A stretch of DNA of 64,000 bases. Origin: Prosthecobacter dejongeii (GTDB lineage Bacteria; Verrucomicrobiota; Verrucomicrobiia; Verrucomicrobiales; Verrucomicrobiaceae). Within the stretch, counting starts at the first letter, position 1. The number at the start of each line of letters is the position of its first letter. Made by a program: the position numbers and the translations under genes. Below, one piece after another: positions 26,001 to 35,026 of the stretch. The stretch spans positions 1 to 64,000 of the forward strand of contig NZ_JACHIF010000004.1 of the NCBI RefSeq assembly GCF_014203045.1, given 5' to 3'. The notes beneath the pieces are model-generated. The model saw nothing but the letters and a program-made list of their open reading frames with translations. It was not told the origin of the DNA and did not search any database.

Positions 26001-26984
26001 TCAAACCAAACGCAGGCGGGTGAGATCCTGTGTATCCACGAGGCCCACTGGGCGACCGAGATCGTCAATGACGACGATGTCATCTACCCGAGCCGTTTGA
26101 AGTGTGGAGAGAACTTCTGCGGCGAGTTTATCTGCCTGGATACTGATGGGACGCACAGTCATGTAACGGGACACAGGGTGCGCTGCGATGGCGTGATCTG
26201 CCTGAAAGGCACGAACGAAATCACCATGAGTAAAGACACCTGCGAGGCTGCCGTTTGCCTGCTGAACGATGGCGGCCCCTGCGCGAGCACGTGTCATGGC
26301 ATGCAGTGCTTCCTGGACAGTGGTCTCAGGTTGGATCAAGGCTAGTTGCTCGCCTTGGCGCATCACATCCGACACGCGTGTAAGGAGGGCACGTCCTAGT
26401 GAGCCTCCTGGGTGCAGGCGGGCAAAGTCTTCTTGGCGAAACCCGCGCGCTTCTAGCAATACCATGGCGAGGGCATCGCAAAGGACTAACATCGTAGTGG
26501 TGCTTGCCGTGGGGGCCAAATTCAAAGGGCAGGCTTCCTGGGTGACTGCCACGTCTAGAACGCAGTCCGCCTGGCGTGCCAAGGTAGAAGTGGCGACGCC
26601 GGTGATGCCGATCAATGGCAATCCCTGGCGTTTGAGATGGGGCAGGAGGTCGAGCAATTCAGTCGTTTCACCGCTATAACTGAGGAGGATGGCGAGATCG
26701 CCGGGATCAATCACGCCCAGGTCTCCATGCAGGGCATCACCTACATCTAGGCAGACGGTAGTGGCCCCTGTACTGTTAAGCGTGGCCGCTAGTTTCCTCC
26801 CGATGTTCCCGCTTTTACCAACACCACAAACGATGATCTTGCCTCGCGAGGTAAGGCAGGTGTGCAAGAGGCGGATGGCCTGGGTAAAGGCCTCGCCGAT
26901 GCGCTGGTGCAGCCGCTCCAGCTCCTCAATTTCGAGGCGGATGACGCGGCGTGCTTGTTCGGGGAAGTTCATGTGAGGGGCCAC
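26001..26984 (-). CDS. kdsD: KpsF/GutQ-type arabinose-5-phosphate isomerase
   Basis: Converts ribulose 5-phosphate to arabinose 5-phosphate, the first step to KDO for lipopolysaccharide. 327 residues, or 323 if the ATG at 26972 is used (MNFPEQARRVIRLEIEELE). The SIS domain (about 40-175) has IIVCGVGKSGNIGRKLAATL, DALHGDLGVI and LLSYSGETTELL. HPGGSLGRALLTRVSDVM links to two CBS domains (about 205-325: TTVQEALHAM; AGVFTHGDFVRAF; VIDDLGRPVGLVDTQDL). Length and order match the family. It sits between the cyclophilin and the small gene, all leftward with 40-55 base gaps. Confidence 0.92.
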   Translation of the reverse strand: MAPHMNFPEQARRVIRLEIEELERLHQRIGEAFTQAIRLLHTCLTSRGKIIVCGVGKSGNIGRKLAATLNSTGATTVCLDVGDALHGDLGVIDPGDLAILLSYSGETTELLDLLPHLKRQGLPLIGITGVATSTLARQADCVLDVAVTQEACPLNLAPTASTTTMLVLCDALAMVLLEARGFRQEDFARLHPGGSLGRALLTRVSDVMRQGEQLALIQPETTVQEALHAMTRARAGAAIVQQANGSLAGVFTHGDFVRAFQADHAIAAHPVSRYMTVRPISIQADKLAAEVLSTLQTARVDDIVVIDDLGRPVGLVDTQDLTRLRLV

Positions 26985-27026
26985 GGTCCAGAGAGTGGAC
27001 GGGTGGCAGTGGAGCCCACCGTCTTT

Positions 27027-27968
27027 TTACCAAACACGCTCAATGAACCGCTCAAAGAAGCCTTTAGCCGCAGCGGGTTTGGAATATTTGCGTGAGTCAC
27101 CGGTATCTTGCTGGGTGGCGTAAAGGGGGCCTTTGTGGTCAACGACCTTGAGGGATTTGATCTCAATACGGGCGATGGGGCAGTCGTTGCCATCCACGGG
27201 CATTTTGGAGATTTTTTCGAGAGTCTCGATGCCTGAGACGACTTGGCCAAAGACGGTGTATTTGCCGTCCATGGAAGAGTAGTTGCCCAGGGAGAAATAA
27301 AATTGATAACCGTTGGATTTGCGACCTGGATTGACTTTGTCACTGCGGCGACCCATGGCGACGGCCCCTTTTCGGTGGCTGCGTTTGATTTCAGCAGGGA
27401 TGGTCTTGGACTCACCTCCTGTTCCCCAGCGGTCACGTGCACCTTCATCGGAAGTGAGTGGATCACCCGTCTGGACAATAAAGTTTTCGATGGCGCGGTG
27501 GAAGGCCAGGCCGTTATAAGAACCCGTCTCGCAGTTGTCGAGAAAGTTGGAGACGGTCATGGGGGCGTCGTTGGCATAAAGCTCAAACATAACCGTTTCA
27601 ATGGCTCCACCGAAGCTGACCTCCATAACGGCCAGCTTTCGCTGTGAGTCTTTCGGCCAGCCTGCGGGATCTTCCACCTTTGGGGCGGCAAAGGTGGTCT
27701 TGCGGCCGGTAGTCGTCACAATAGGGCCGCCAGGGATGACCGTTGCAGTATTTGCACCCGTGCTGTTGCCGCGTTCCGCAGCCTCGAAAAGCTCCCTCTG
27801 GGCCTGCTCCGCCATTTTATCAATGGGCGTGATGGGGGTCACGGGAAAGCTAGGCGGAGAGACGGTGGCAGGTATGGTGGTGGTTGGCAGCGGGGGCGCA
27901 GCTTCCTGTGCAATGATGGGCTGACTGAGGCCAACGGCGAGCAGGAAAAGAGCAGGGAGGAGCTTCAC
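27027..27968 (-). CDS. Secreted cyclophilin-type peptidyl-prolyl isomerase
   Basis: A 313-residue protein with signal peptide (MKLLPALFLLAVGLSQPIIAQ), a Pro/Thr-rich linker to about residue 100, then a cyclophilin domain of about 165 residues. FHRAIENFIVQTGDP matches the family's FHR-x-I-x-x-F-x-x-Q-x-G-D active-site strand, and QFYFSLGNYSSMDGKYTVFGQV the later core strands. It should catalyse prolyl cis-trans isomerisation and help fold envelope proteins. The C-terminal 25 residues (YSKPAAAKGFFERFIERVW) are an extra tail. Confidence 0.92.
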   Translation of the reverse strand: MKLLPALFLLAVGLSQPIIAQEAAPPLPTTTIPATVSPPSFPVTPITPIDKMAEQAQRELFEAAERGNSTGANTATVIPGGPIVTTTGRKTTFAAPKVEDPAGWPKDSQRKLAVMEVSFGGAIETVMFELYANDAPMTVSNFLDNCETGSYNGLAFHRAIENFIVQTGDPLTSDEGARDRWGTGGESKTIPAEIKRSHRKGAVAMGRRSDKVNPGRKSNGYQFYFSLGNYSSMDGKYTVFGQVVSGIETLEKISKMPVDGNDCPIARIEIKSLKVVDHKGPLYATQQDTGDSRKYSKPAAAKGFFERFIERVW

Positions 27969-28019
27969 GGGAGATTGGGCGATTTTGAAAAAGTGGCGCA
28001 GAGAAACTGGCCGGGAGGT

Positions 28020-28322
28020 TTAGCGCAGGGCGGGATCCAGAGGCACGGGTTTGATGTCTGGTGGCGGTGTATTCAGCACTTCGCGCGGTGGGGCACTGGG
28101 CGCGGAAGAGGCGGCTGGGGCACCGTAAGTGGGAGTGGGCGCGCTATACTGATAGGTGCGCTTAGGGGCACCACGTGAGGTGCGTGCAGGCAGTCCCCAC
28201 TGGGTGTCCAAGCGATCTAACTCGGCTACCGTGGGGTAACTGGCATCCACGCGGCCACCGGTTCCACAGGAAGCGAGGGTGAGGGCAGCACTGGCGGCGA
28301 GGAGTAGGCACGAGAGTCTCAT
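28020..28322 (-). CDS. Small putative lipoprotein
   Basis: 100 residues from the ATG at 28322, which gives a type II signal peptide with lipobox LASC. The mature part is Pro/Ser/Thr-rich (RTYQYSAPTPTYGAP; PPPDIKPVPLDPALR) with no known domain and looks unstructured. It precedes the cyclophilin gene by 51 bases. I recognise no family. Confidence 0.6.
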   Translation of the reverse strand: MRLSCLLLAASAALTLASCGTGGRVDASYPTVAELDRLDTQWGLPARTSRGAPKRTYQYSAPTPTYGAPAASSAPSAPPREVLNTPPPDIKPVPLDPALR

Positions 28323-28454
28323 GAGGAAAGGCAGAGCAATTTTTGAATTGAAGAGTGATTCTAGCCACGTCACGGCGCACAAGCAACCCGGAATCAGCCT
28401 GTCTCAGGCAGCCCTCCCGAGGGCGTTGGGGCGGACTAAAGGGTGGAAGATTTT

Positions 28455-29057
28455 TTACCGAGGTCGTTTCATTTCAAACATTGCCGTGGTGCGACAATAC
28501 CAGTTGGGAGACTGCATGCGGCCAACGGGAAGGTAGGTGCCAGGCTGAATGAGCCATGTTTCGGGGTCGAAAATGCCGTCTCGGACATGAATGCGAAGGA
28601 CCTCGCCAATGATGAGCCGATTATCTCCAATCTCGAGGATACTGTGGCTGCGGCACTCCAGGCTGGCTGGCGCTTCGGCGATGCGGGGTGGTTTGACGAT
28701 GGTCGAGGGGAGGGGGGTAAGACCAGCGTGGATGAGTTCATTTTCACCTGGCTCTAGGCTAGCAGCGCAAAGATTCATTTTCTCGGCGATGGATTCATCG
28801 ACCAAATTAATGACGAATTCATGCGTCAGGCGGATGTTGCGTGCCGTGTCTTTGGGAATGCCAGGGCTGCGGTCGCCCGGGCAAAAACCGACGATGGGTG
28901 GGCTATCACCCAAAACATTGAAGAAACTGAACGGAGCCGCATTGATGCGCCCCTCGGGGTCCACCGTGGTCGTGAGAGCGATGGGGCGCGGGGTGACAAG
29001 GCCCGAGAGCATGCGATAGGCATCTTCCCGGAGAGGGCCAGTGAGATCTATTTCCAT
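28455..29057 (-). CDS. Flavin reductase-like (DIM6/NTAB) protein
   Basis: 200 residues from the ATG at 29057; upstream codons are low quality. MLSGLVTPRPIALTTTVDPE and NAAPFSFFNVLGDSPPIVGF match the FMN-binding split-barrel fold of flavin reductases, with RNIRLTHEFVINLVD after it. These bind FMN and reduce it with NAD(P)H or supply it to a partner oxygenase. No partner monooxygenase is adjacent. The gene is divergent from aat. Confidence 0.85.
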   Translation of the reverse strand: MEIDLTGPLREDAYRMLSGLVTPRPIALTTTVDPEGRINAAPFSFFNVLGDSPPIVGFCPGDRSPGIPKDTARNIRLTHEFVINLVDESIAEKMNLCAASLEPGENELIHAGLTPLPSTIVKPPRIAEAPASLECRSHSILEIGDNRLIIGEVLRIHVRDGIFDPETWLIQPGTYLPVGRMQSPNWYCRTTAMFEMKRPR

Positions 29058-29187
29058 AATAGCAAGTGAACGCCCCCACCCTGGCACAGGGCACGAGAAA
29101 ATACAAAGGAGAGCAGAGGAGTGGGATTTGCTACACGGGTAAGTTGCAAATGAGCCGGGCATCCCTATCGCTAAGGTTCTTCATGCT

Positions 29188-29790
29188 ATGTTAGATCCTG
29201 TCCAACTCCTCAGCGCCTATTGTGAAGGTGCCTTTCCTATGGGAGATGAGAGTGGGCGTATTTCTTGGTTTCGGCCCCCCTATCGAGGCATCTTACCGAT
29301 CGGAGATTTTCATGTGCCCCGGCGATTCGCGCGGTATCTTAAAGACCACCCCTTTGAAGTGCGGTGGAACACGGCTTTTGGTGACGTGATGCGCGGTTGT
29401 GCGGATCGCCCAGAGACATGGATCACGGACACGATTTTAGATAGCTATGAGGCGCTGCATCGGCTGGGGTTTGCCCACTGCGTCGAGGTTTGGCGAGGAG
29501 GAAGGCTGGTGGGTGGGGTGTATGGCGTCGCCATCGGGGGCGCTTTTTTTGGTGAAAGCATGTTCAGTCGGGAGACTCAGGCCTCCAAGGTGGCGCTCAC
29601 TCACCTGCAATGGCGATTGAAGGAGCGCGGCTACATCGTCCACGATACGCAGTGGACTACCCCCCACCTCGCAAGCCTAGGAGGCTATGAGATCCCTTGC
29701 TCTCAATACCTGGACCTTCTCGATCGCGCCATTCGGCTTCCCGTCACCTTCGATGAGCGGCCTTTAGGCGCCCAGATGGTATTTCGTTGA
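29188..29790 (+). CDS. aat: Leucyl/phenylalanyl-tRNA-protein transferase
   Basis: Transfers Leu or Phe from aminoacyl-tRNA to the N-terminus of proteins with basic N-terminal residues, marking them for ClpAP (N-degron pathway). 200 residues with family hallmarks: YCEGAFPMGDE, ISWFRPPYRGILP, CADRPETWIT, GGVYGVAIGGAFFGESMFS (GESMFS is the donor-site motif), WTTPHLASLGGYEI. Length is slightly short of the E. coli 234 residues but complete. It begins a rightward run; the DUF1826-like gene follows after 12 bases. Confidence 0.95.
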   Translation: MLDPVQLLSAYCEGAFPMGDESGRISWFRPPYRGILPIGDFHVPRRFARYLKDHPFEVRWNTAFGDVMRGCADRPETWITDTILDSYEALHRLGFAHCVEVWRGGRLVGGVYGVAIGGAFFGESMFSRETQASKVALTHLQWRLKERGYIVHDTQWTTPHLASLGGYEIPCSQYLDLLDRAIRLPVTFDERPLGAQMVFR

Positions 29791-29802
29791 AATTTGTCTC
29801 CC

Positions 29803-30513
29803 ATGGATTTTCCCCAGCCAATATCCAGCAACCCGAGCATACGTTGGGTGAGTAGCTTTGAGGAGTTGCAAACCACCCCCTTTCAGGGGAGCGTGAATGC
29901 GCTGTGCTGGCAACGGGAACTCAAGGGGGACTTTGAAGAAGTCGTGCGCTGTCTGGGGGCTAGGGAGGGAATACTGGCCCTGGATGAGGCGTTGCTAAGG
30001 GGCTTGCCTTTGTCTGAATCAGGTCGGTTAGCGGTTGAAATGATGGTGGAGGATCTGCAGCGATTGCGGGATCTGGGACGCGGGCCGGAGCTTAATTGCA
30101 TCCATGCCTATCCCCGGGATGACGAACCCATCGGCGTACGGACGGATGTGTATTCATTCCACGCCGACAGTGCGACGGTGGAGGCAGATACCTTTCTGTG
30201 TACTTATCACGGTGCTCCGAGTGAAGGCATCCGCAATGAAGAGGTGATCCGGCATGTGGATGAGCCAAAGATAAGGGCGGAATTGCTGGAACTTTACGGT
30301 GGTGAGGATGGCGAGGGATTTTTGGAGTTCCTGAGCGAAAATTGCTTTGATTTGCATTACGCACCGCTGCCGGGGGCAAAACCTTACTCTTTTGGGCTGG
30401 CGAATTTGTGGCGGATTGCGGTGCAGTATCCAGGTTGTGAGGTGCCTCCTTGTGTGCATCGGGCTCCTGAAACGGCTCCAGGTGATACAGCTCGCCTTTT
30501 GTTGATCAGTTGA
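29803..30513 (+). CDS. DUF1826-like protein
   Basis: 236 residues from the ATG at 29803; a TTG at 29794 is an alternative. Central motifs are TDVYSFHADSATVEADTFLC, then TYHGAPSEGI, and near the end VHRAPETAPGDTARLLL. The spaced His residues (FHAD, CVHRAP) and the closing G-D-x-x-R-L-L-L fit DUF1826, a cupin-like family often found near metal-handling genes such as CobW GTPases; its activity is not established. Here the next gene, 16 bases on, is a CbiX-type chelatase, which fits a metal-related role. Confidence 0.65.
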   Translation: MDFPQPISSNPSIRWVSSFEELQTTPFQGSVNALCWQRELKGDFEEVVRCLGAREGILALDEALLRGLPLSESGRLAVEMMVEDLQRLRDLGRGPELNCIHAYPRDDEPIGVRTDVYSFHADSATVEADTFLCTYHGAPSEGIRNEEVIRHVDEPKIRAELLELYGGEDGEGFLEFLSENCFDLHYAPLPGAKPYSFGLANLWRIAVQYPGCEVPPCVHRAPETAPGDTARLLLIS

Positions 30514-30529
30514 GCCGATAAATTTTTTA

Positions 30530-32083
30530 ATGGGAGTTGTGTGGGTCTGTGCTTTGAGTGGTGGCGTATATCATCCCGCTTTGAACTCTCCCTATTCCCA
30601 AGCTGCTCTCATTATTGTTGGTCATGGTTCCACCCTGAATCCTGATTCCAGTGCGCCCACACATCGGCATGCAGATGAGATCCGCCGTCGGGGGATTTTT
30701 CGAGAGGTGGCGTGCTGCTTTTGGAAAGAGGAGCCTTCCATGCGTGAAGTCTTTGAGTCTGTGGACAGTGGGGTGATCTACATTGTGCCCAATTTCATCA
30801 GCGAAGGTTATTTCTGCCAGCAGGTACTGCCGCGAGAGTTGCGTTTGACTGGGCCGACGACCCAGCGGGACGGGCGGACTATCTTTTATTGTGACCCTGT
30901 GGGCATTCATCCGAACATGACCCGCCTTCTCCTCCAGCGGGCCGATGAGGTAGCTCCGGGTGTGCCGAGAGGCGAGACCAGCCTCATCATCGTCGGACAT
31001 GGGACAAACCTAAATGACAATTCAACCAAGGCGATCCAGGAACAAGTGCGGTTGATCCGGGACGGCGGCTATGGTTTTGCTGAAGTGGTGGATGCCTACA
31101 TGGAAGAGGCCCCGCTGGTGTCTGACTGGGTAAATATGACAACGGCAGCTCATGTGGTGGTGGTGCCGTTTTTCATTGCCGATGGGTTGCACAGTTTTCA
31201 AGACATCCCCGTATTGCTCGGGATGGAAAAGGAACCCGGGAAAGCTCTGAGTGAGATGGAGGTCTTCCGGCAAAACCCAATCGCGATGCATGGTCGGCAA
31301 CTGTATTACAGCAGTGCCATCGGGACGGAGCCTCTCATGGCAGAAGTTATTCTCGATCAGGTGCATGATTTTGATACCAAGCATGGCATTCAGGATTCGG
31401 TGAGAACGGCAGCGTCATCGGAAGTTCTTAAAACGGGACTCGAACGCTGGATTCAAGAAGGGCGAGATGTCATTGGGGAAGTTCACTTCGCCGCTGACGC
31501 GTCAGGTTTTACCCTCCGTCACCTGGCGGATGTGGGCGTGTCTCTGGCTGATTTGACTGCGTATGAAGGAGCGGTGGCTGCACGGGAGATCGCCCGATGT
31601 GATGAAGCGGGTGCATTTCGCGCGATCAAAACCGCCGCGACTTTGCGCCGGGGATGGATTGTTCGGGTTATGGACGTTAGCGAGTTGCTCCTAGCTCTGG
31701 AATTCTTTTATCCCGCTGCCGTGGGCATGGCGTTAGCCGAGGAGCGCGGGGCGCTGGAGCCGGTGCCTTTACGCAGTCTTTTGGGCAGACAGACGGGTAT
31801 GTATCGTTTTGCCAATGGAATTACCGATGCGCAGGCAGGAGAGATCATCGGTGGTTTTTGTGCGGGTGAATCAAAATGCCTGAGGCGGATCGTTTTCAAG
31901 CTGGATGCGGTGCAACCTCTCGGTGGTAGTGCCGAGCTGAAGCTGGGGCCTCAGGCAGGGCAGGTGCCCGGGATGGACGCCGCACGCTGTGTACCGCTAC
32001 TATGCATGGAGGCCTGCAATCACATCGTTTCCGTGGCGCGTAAAGTGTCTCGGGAAAACAATGATGCGAAGGCCAAGGGGTGA
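30530..32083 (+). CDS. cbiX: CbiX-type chelatase fused to DR2241-type iron-sulfur domain
   Basis: A 517-residue cytoplasmic protein. The N-terminal half has two CbiX repeats, each opening with the same motif: ALIIVGHGSTLNPDS near residue 26 and SLIIVGHGTNLNDNS near 151. The His of GHG is the metal-insertion residue for Co or Ni/Fe into sirohydrochlorin. HVVVVPFFIADGLHS matches a second conserved block. The C-terminal part (about 290-510) resembles the DR2241 domain, with Cys in GFCAGESKCLRR and CVPLLCMEACN positioned for a 4Fe-4S cluster. No other cobalamin or sirohaem genes are nearby. Confidence 0.85.
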   Translation: MGVVWVCALSGGVYHPALNSPYSQAALIIVGHGSTLNPDSSAPTHRHADEIRRRGIFREVACCFWKEEPSMREVFESVDSGVIYIVPNFISEGYFCQQVLPRELRLTGPTTQRDGRTIFYCDPVGIHPNMTRLLLQRADEVAPGVPRGETSLIIVGHGTNLNDNSTKAIQEQVRLIRDGGYGFAEVVDAYMEEAPLVSDWVNMTTAAHVVVVPFFIADGLHSFQDIPVLLGMEKEPGKALSEMEVFRQNPIAMHGRQLYYSSAIGTEPLMAEVILDQVHDFDTKHGIQDSVRTAASSEVLKTGLERWIQEGRDVIGEVHFAADASGFTLRHLADVGVSLADLTAYEGAVAAREIARCDEAGAFRAIKTAATLRRGWIVRVMDVSELLLALEFFYPAAVGMALAEERGALEPVPLRSLLGRQTGMYRFANGITDAQAGEIIGGFCAGESKCLRRIVFKLDAVQPLGGSAELKLGPQAGQVPGMDAARCVPLLCMEACNHIVSVARKVSRENNDAKAKG

Positions 32084-32148
32084 GGCAGAGCAGATTACGT
32101 CTTTGACGGACCTGTTGACGTAAAGCTTCCTGACGGGTTTATTTCTCC

Positions 32149-32826
32149 ATGAAAGCTTTTCTTTGGCTAGGTTGTTTCGCCGCATTTCTGCCCAATTTGG
32201 CAGTGGCAGAGTTGGCGCTTGAGATCCCCTTGATTGAGCTGAAGCCGAAGCCCGAAGATGAATCCATCACGACGACTTTTGTTTTTCACAACAAAGGCAG
32301 CAAGCCAGTGAAGGTGCTGAATATCGAAAGTGCGTGCAGTTGCTTGAGTGCCTCGCTGGACAAAGCCGTGTATGCGCCGGGCGAAATGGGCACCGGAAAA
32401 GCAGAGTTTAAAGTCTCCAGCTTTGTGGGAAGACAGGAGAAGAGTGTGCATGTCCAGACAGATGATCCTGAGCAAGCGGAGTGGGTGATTCCCTTTGTGC
32501 TGGAGGTGCCAGAGGTCATTAAGATTGAGCCCAAGACTTTGCAATGGTGGTTAGGTGATGAGGCAGCGAAGAAAACCACGCGTGTTACCATGACGGGCAG
32601 CGGGCCGATGAAGATCAAGAACATCACCTCCACCCGGGAGAATGTGGAGTTTGAGTGGAAGGAGATCGAGCCGGGGCGTGTCTATGAAGTTTCAGTCAAA
32701 CCCAAAACCACGGCAGAGGTGATGCTAGGTGCACTGCGGATAGAGACGGACAGCACCATCCCCAAATACCAGCGGCAGATGGCGTTTTTCTCGGTTTATC
32801 GCAAACCTAGCTCTCAGCAGCCATGA
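32149..32826 (+). CDS. DUF1573 domain protein, secreted
   Basis: A 225-residue exported protein: a signal peptide (LGCFAAFLPNLAVAE), then a DUF1573 Ig-like domain with FVFHNKGSKPVKVLNIESAC, then SCLSASLDKAVYAPGE and FVLEVPEVIKIEPKTLQWW. The short Cys cluster (S-A-C-S-C) is typical. DUF1573 proteins occur on cell surfaces of Bacteroidota, planctomycetes and verrucomicrobia; their role is not known. Its stop overlaps the start of the rhodanese gene (ATGA), so the two are translationally coupled. Confidence 0.85.
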   Translation: MKAFLWLGCFAAFLPNLAVAELALEIPLIELKPKPEDESITTTFVFHNKGSKPVKVLNIESACSCLSASLDKAVYAPGEMGTGKAEFKVSSFVGRQEKSVHVQTDDPEQAEWVIPFVLEVPEVIKIEPKTLQWWLGDEAAKKTTRVTMTGSGPMKIKNITSTRENVEFEWKEIEPGRVYEVSVKPKTTAEVMLGALRIETDSTIPKYQRQMAFFSVYRKPSSQQP

Positions 32827-33257
32827 AGTCCGTGATCCAGGCTGGTTTTCTGCTGTTGATGGCGGCTGTCGCTGCGGGAGTGACGCGTGAGATCCATCCC
32901 CGCGCGCCCGCTTTGCACCTTAGTGAAGCACCTCGAATGAAAGATGAGGTCAATCTTAAAGACATTCAGGAAAGATGGCAGGGGAAGGTGCTGTGGATTG
33001 ATGCGCGACCTGCTGAAGCCTATGAAAAAGGTCACATTCCAAAAGCGATGCTGCTAAATGAGCAAGGTTTTATGGATCAGGTGTTGGAACTGATGGAGGT
33101 GCTACAAAGGACGACTCTGCCTGTGATCATTTACTGTGGCGGTGAAAAGTGTGAGGCCAGTCGAAAGGTGAAGGAACGTCTTTTAGAGCTGGTGCCATTG
33201 GATGATTGTTATGTGCTCAAGGGCGGCTGGCCTGCGTGGCAAGCCGCTCAAAAGTGA
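32823..33257 (+). CDS. Exported rhodanese-like protein
   Basis: A 144-residue protein with an N-terminal hydrophobic segment (VIQAGFLLLMAAVAAGV) that acts as a signal or anchor. The rhodanese fold covers about residues 45-140: KVLWIDARPAEAYEKGHIP, VIIYCGGEKCEASRKV and GWPAWQA. The active Cys sits in Y-C-G-G-E-K-C, so a persulfide could form; a second Cys within the loop could resolve it. Coupling to the DUF1573 gene is conserved-looking and suggests envelope redox work. Confidence 0.87.
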   Translation: MKSVIQAGFLLLMAAVAAGVTREIHPRAPALHLSEAPRMKDEVNLKDIQERWQGKVLWIDARPAEAYEKGHIPKAMLLNEQGFMDQVLELMEVLQRTTLPVIIYCGGEKCEASRKVKERLLELVPLDDCYVLKGGWPAWQAAQK

Positions 33258-33275
33258 GGTGTTTTTCTAAAACCA

Positions 33276-34046
33276 ATGTCTTTGCTTCCTCTGCATGCGG
33301 CTCACAGTTACCGCGTCTTGATCCAGCGATGGCGAGCCTTGGCGCGCCGATTAGGCGTGAAGCTGAAGACTTTGGCCGTGGTGGATGGGGTTTCAGTATT
33401 CTGGCTAGAAACGAAAAACTCTTTCGCCGTGGAGGCCATTTACCTTTCTTCAGGGGTGCATGGGGACGAACCTGCTGCGGCCTGGGGATTGCTCGTCTGG
33501 GCTGAAGAAAATGAGGATCGTCTGCGTGCGGGAAATTTCGTCTTCTTTCCCTGCCTTAATCCCCATGGGCTGATGCTCAATACACGGGCGGATTATCAAG
33601 GCCAGGATCTGAATCGCCGCTTCCATTTGCAGGAGGATGTTGTGTGTGGCCCTTGGCAGAAAATCGTGACGTGCCGGCGCCTAAAGGTGGCCATTTGCCT
33701 TCACGAAGACTACGACGGGCAGGGCTGCTATGTTTATGAATTGGGACGACGTGGTGCCCCCAAGTTAGCGCCTGACATGCTGGCGGGGGTAAGTGCTATC
33801 CCCCCAGATGGGCGTAAACGCATTGATGAAAGTCGCGCCCAGGGAGGAGTCATCCGCCGGAGCCGAGTGCCGAAGCACCTCCCCGGCTTGCCAGAAGCTG
33901 TGGTGCTGCATGAACTCGGTTGTGGGCTGACTTTGACGTTTGAAACACCGTCGGAGTTCGGCCTCGATCTTCGGGTCAGGGCTCAGGTGGAGTTTGTGAA
34001 TGCGGTCTTGTCAGCGACAGAGATCGCGGGAAATACTGCGGCATGA
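33276..34046 (+). CDS. M14-type (AstE/AspA-like) zinc carboxypeptidase or deacylase
   Basis: A 256-residue cytoplasmic protein. YLSSGVHGDEPAAAWGLL gives the H-x-x-E zinc pair, DLNRRFH the substrate-binding Asn-Arg motif, AICLHEDYDGQG the third zinc His, and LTFETPSEFG the general-base Glu. This set matches the succinylglutamate desuccinylase/aspartoacylase branch of M14. The substrate is unknown; a link to peptidoglycan or acyl-amino-acid recycling is possible. It overlaps the lipoprotein hydrolase by 4 bases. Confidence 0.82.
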   Translation: MSLLPLHAAHSYRVLIQRWRALARRLGVKLKTLAVVDGVSVFWLETKNSFAVEAIYLSSGVHGDEPAAAWGLLVWAEENEDRLRAGNFVFFPCLNPHGLMLNTRADYQGQDLNRRFHLQEDVVCGPWQKIVTCRRLKVAICLHEDYDGQGCYVYELGRRGAPKLAPDMLAGVSAIPPDGRKRIDESRAQGGVIRRSRVPKHLPGLPEAVVLHELGCGLTLTFETPSEFGLDLRVRAQVEFVNAVLSATEIAGNTAA

Positions 34047-35026
34047 CCAACCTTGTCTGCCGGTGGCTGGCGCTGTGTGCGCTTGGGCTGGTGATTTTTT
34101 TAGCCTCTTGCTCATCTCTTCCAAGAGGGGGCGCTTCTCCAGAGCTCAGGCCTGGCTCCTGGGTGAGCTATGACGGAAAGATCATGCCATGGCAAGAATG
34201 GCCTGTCGCGGTGGGGACAAAACCCAAGGGCATCGTCATCGCCGTGCACGGGCTGAGTGGGGCAGCTTCTGACTTTTGGTTCATTGGGGATAAATTGCCT
34301 CCGCAAGGGTATGCGGTTTATGCCTATGATCTGCGGGGGCAGGGCAAAGATCCGGTGAAGGAGGCGCGGGGGGACATTGGCTCTGCTAAACAGTGGATAC
34401 GTGATTTAGAAACGTTTCATCTGCTGGTGCGCAAACGGAATCCCGGCGTCCCGATTTTCTGGTATGGAGAAAGTCTGGGTAGCCTGATTTGTCTGCACAC
34501 CGCGGCCAGCCGTTTGAATATAAGACAAGACCCCGTGGGCATTGTTTTAGCCTCCCCTGTGGCGGGGCTGCGGGTGACGGTATCAGGCTTCCGTCGGTTT
34601 TTACTGGAGGCGGCGGCTACTCTTTCGCCCCGGTCACGCTATTCGTTAGGGGATTTAGCTGGGGTGGATGAAAAGAAGATCCAGGTGACGAGCCAAACCA
34701 CACATGGGGCGCAAATGGCGGTGACGGAACATCATATCAATAGCTTCACCTTGAGACTGCTAACGGAAATCGGCCGATTGCTGGATCAAAACCCAGACTC
34801 AGCCAAACGCCTGCGTATGCCGGTGTTATTCTTAGCCTCTCCCAATGACATTCTGTCCTCCCCAGATCAGGTGCAGGGACTCTTCGGTCAGGTGCGTTCT
34901 CCGAAAAAGCGCCTGCTGTGGTACACGCGAAGTTATCACCTGCTGCTTCATGATGTGCAGCGTGCCGAAGTGACTGAGGACCTTGCCCAGTGGCTGGACA
35001 AGAATGGTCGGACGGTGAAGCGCTAG
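34043..35026 (+). CDS. Alpha/beta-hydrolase lipoprotein (monoacylglycerol lipase-like)
   Basis: A 327-residue lipoprotein with lipobox LASC in LVIFLASCSSLPR. The hydrolase fold shows GIVIAVHGLSGAASDFW (oxyanion hole), AYDLRGQGKDP, and nucleophile Ser in YGESLGS near residue 150. LASPNDILSSPDQ supplies the Asp and SYHLLLHD the His of the triad. Related proteins cleave lipid esters. It starts within the stop of the M14-like gene, so the two are coupled. Its end overlaps the convergent pseudouridine synthase by 4 bases. Confidence 0.85.
   Translation: MTNLVCRWLALCALGLVIFLASCSSLPRGGASPELRPGSWVSYDGKIMPWQEWPVAVGTKPKGIVIAVHGLSGAASDFWFIGDKLPPQGYAVYAYDLRGQGKDPVKEARGDIGSAKQWIRDLETFHLLVRKRNPGVPIFWYGESLGSLICLHTAASRLNIRQDPVGIVLASPVAGLRVTVSGFRRFLLEAAATLSPRSRYSLGDLAGVDEKKIQVTSQTTHGAQMAVTEHHINSFTLRLLTEIGRLLDQNPDSAKRLRMPVLFLASPNDILSSPDQVQGLFGQVRSPKKRLLWYTRSYHLLLHDVQRAEVTEDLAQWLDKNGRTVKR

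Noticed and set aside
30514-30530. Cobalamin riboswitch before cbiX
   Set aside because: Only 16 bases separate the genes, too short for a riboswitch, and no B12-box sequence is present.
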